64,000 nt of DNA, from NCBI RefSeq assembly GCF_025506275.1, contig NZ_QYCP01000077.1, forward strand, positions 1 through 64,000, read 5' to 3'. The notes under the pieces were generated by a model that was not told the origin of the DNA, searched no databases, and saw only the letters and a list, made by a program, of their open reading frames with translations. Below, piece by piece: positions 59,644-64,000 of the stretch; position 1 is the stretch's first letter; each line of letters begins with the position of its first letter. The position numbers were made by a program, and so were the translations under genes. Source of the stretch: Brevibacterium permense (GTDB lineage Bacteria; Actinomycetota; Actinomycetes; Actinomycetales; Brevibacteriaceae).

Positions 59644-60011
59644 GGACACTCCTTCGGGTACCGGGCTCTGCGGAACGAGCACTGTCCTCTCATACTTTCC
59701 CGGTCCCACAAGCTGGTCAAAGAAAATCCACCATATGGAACATCCGTTCGGCCCCAAACCTTTGCTGCGCAGAGCTTTCGCACTCCCACCTCCGAAACGG
59801 GGGTCGCAATCGGACCTTAGAACCGAAATATAGGTCGCAAACGGACATCTCTGAGCTCCAGAAATGTCCGTTAGCGACCTAAGTTCGGGCCAAGTATCCG
59901 ACTGCGACCTGAGTTCGGCTGGCACAGGCAGTTGATTCGACGCTGGCACAGGCAGGCGGCTCGACTCCGGTTCGTCCGCTCAGCCCGTGCCCCGCCAGAG
60001 AGCCGCGGCCA
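59644..60011. other. 368-bp intergenic region with nested inverted repeats
   Basis: No gene is supported. It lies 3' of the dimethylglycine oxidase-like gene and contains the promoter of the thiolase operon. AT-rich sequence around 59690-59760 may hold that promoter. The repeat cluster at 59792-59918 and a 14-bp direct repeat GCTGGCACAGGCAG (59918-59931, 59942-59955) fill the rest. Confidence 0.6.
59792..59918. repeat. Four-unit nested inverted repeat
   Basis: Four related units share CCGAA-x(3-5)-GGTCGC-x(2-3)-CGGA: two on the plus strand (59792-59815, 59823-59847) and two on the minus strand (59864-59888, 59897-59918). The inner pair forms an 18-bp stem, TAGGTCGCAAACGGACAT against ATGTCCGTTAGCGACCTA with one mismatch, around a 15-base loop containing GAGCTC. 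Confidence 0.8.
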
Positions 60012-63976
<3,965 letters not shown>

Positions 63977-64000
63977 GTGGTCTCCTTCGACTCACCGAAC

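Noticed and set aside
59643..59949. Upstream extension of the thiolase gene
   Set aside because: It translates the repeat-rich intergenic region; the start at 59643 has a strong ribosome site and fits the family length.

Overview
The window is high-GC DNA with Shine-Dalgarno-led genes, many 4-bp ATGA stop/start overlaps, frequent GTG starts and actinobacterial gene families such as dimethylglycine oxidase-type flavoproteins, IclR and GntR regulators and TctABC transporters. The best guess is a chromosome segment of a Brevibacterium-like actinobacterium; the genus is inferred and not proven. I see no rRNA, tRNA, CRISPR array, transposase, integrase or phage gene. Almost everything is nutrient uptake and catabolism: a row of self-contained transporter + regulator + enzyme cassettes.

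Layout. 1-7131: a GntR regulator (cut by the window edge) divergent from a phosphonate operon (flavin oxidoreductase, phnD, phnC, fused phnE, phosphonatase-like HAD hydrolase, zinc alcohol dehydrogenase). 7278-16152: LysR regulator, a 5-dehydro-4-deoxyglucarate dehydratase-like enzyme and an unusual alpha-ketoglutarate-semialdehyde dehydrogenase fused to a RidA domain, facing an NMT1/SsuA-type ABC transporter with an M24 peptidase-like enzyme. The two halves share a 13-bp promoter element, so they probably form one regulon. 16493-24241: HpaI-type aldolase, a RibD/DHFR-like protein, a GMC oxidoreductase with its small subunit, IclR regulator, SDR, ABM-type protein, FMN reductase and an SRPBCC protein. 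24257-32546: IclR regulator, TctABC transporter, a CaiB CoA-transferase and an HMG-CoA-lyase-type enzyme (uptake, CoA activation and cleavage of a branched dicarboxylate is the likely route), then a second RibD-like protein and a second CaiB-type protein lacking the usual catalytic Asp.

33002-38203: an extremely biased Gly/Gln-rich FG-repeat protein, an FAH-family enzyme, an amino-acid permease with a universal stress protein, and an ArsR/SRPBCC pair with well-defined operators. 38255-45870: a six-gene operon for a peptide-type ABC importer with a fused double ATPase, a cytoplasmic gamma-glutamyltransferase and a GntR/FadR-type regulator, with two regulator-like operator boxes at its promoter; it resembles a glutathione/gamma-glutamyl-peptide system. 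45983-51681: DUF1275 membrane protein, MHS-family MFS transporter and M20 peptidase divergent from a LysR regulator (tandem operators between them), then a duplicated DUF296 protein. 51786-59643: thiolase, acyl-CoA synthetase, SDR, TRAP transporter (DctPQM) and a second SDR, apparently one carboxylate-degradation operon. 60012-63976: dimethylglycine/sarcosine-type flavoprotein with an MFS transporter.

Non-coding structure is unusually rich. A 56-bp palindrome occurs three times, always at the 3' ends of genes and carrying or abutting their stop codons. The 12-mer GCCGAGGCGGCC is scattered with a 10:3 strand bias and often lies in linker-like segments of proteins. A four-unit nested inverted repeat lies at 59792-59918, and a 54-bp in-frame insertion bounded by 18-bp direct repeats lies in the dimethylglycine oxidase-like gene.
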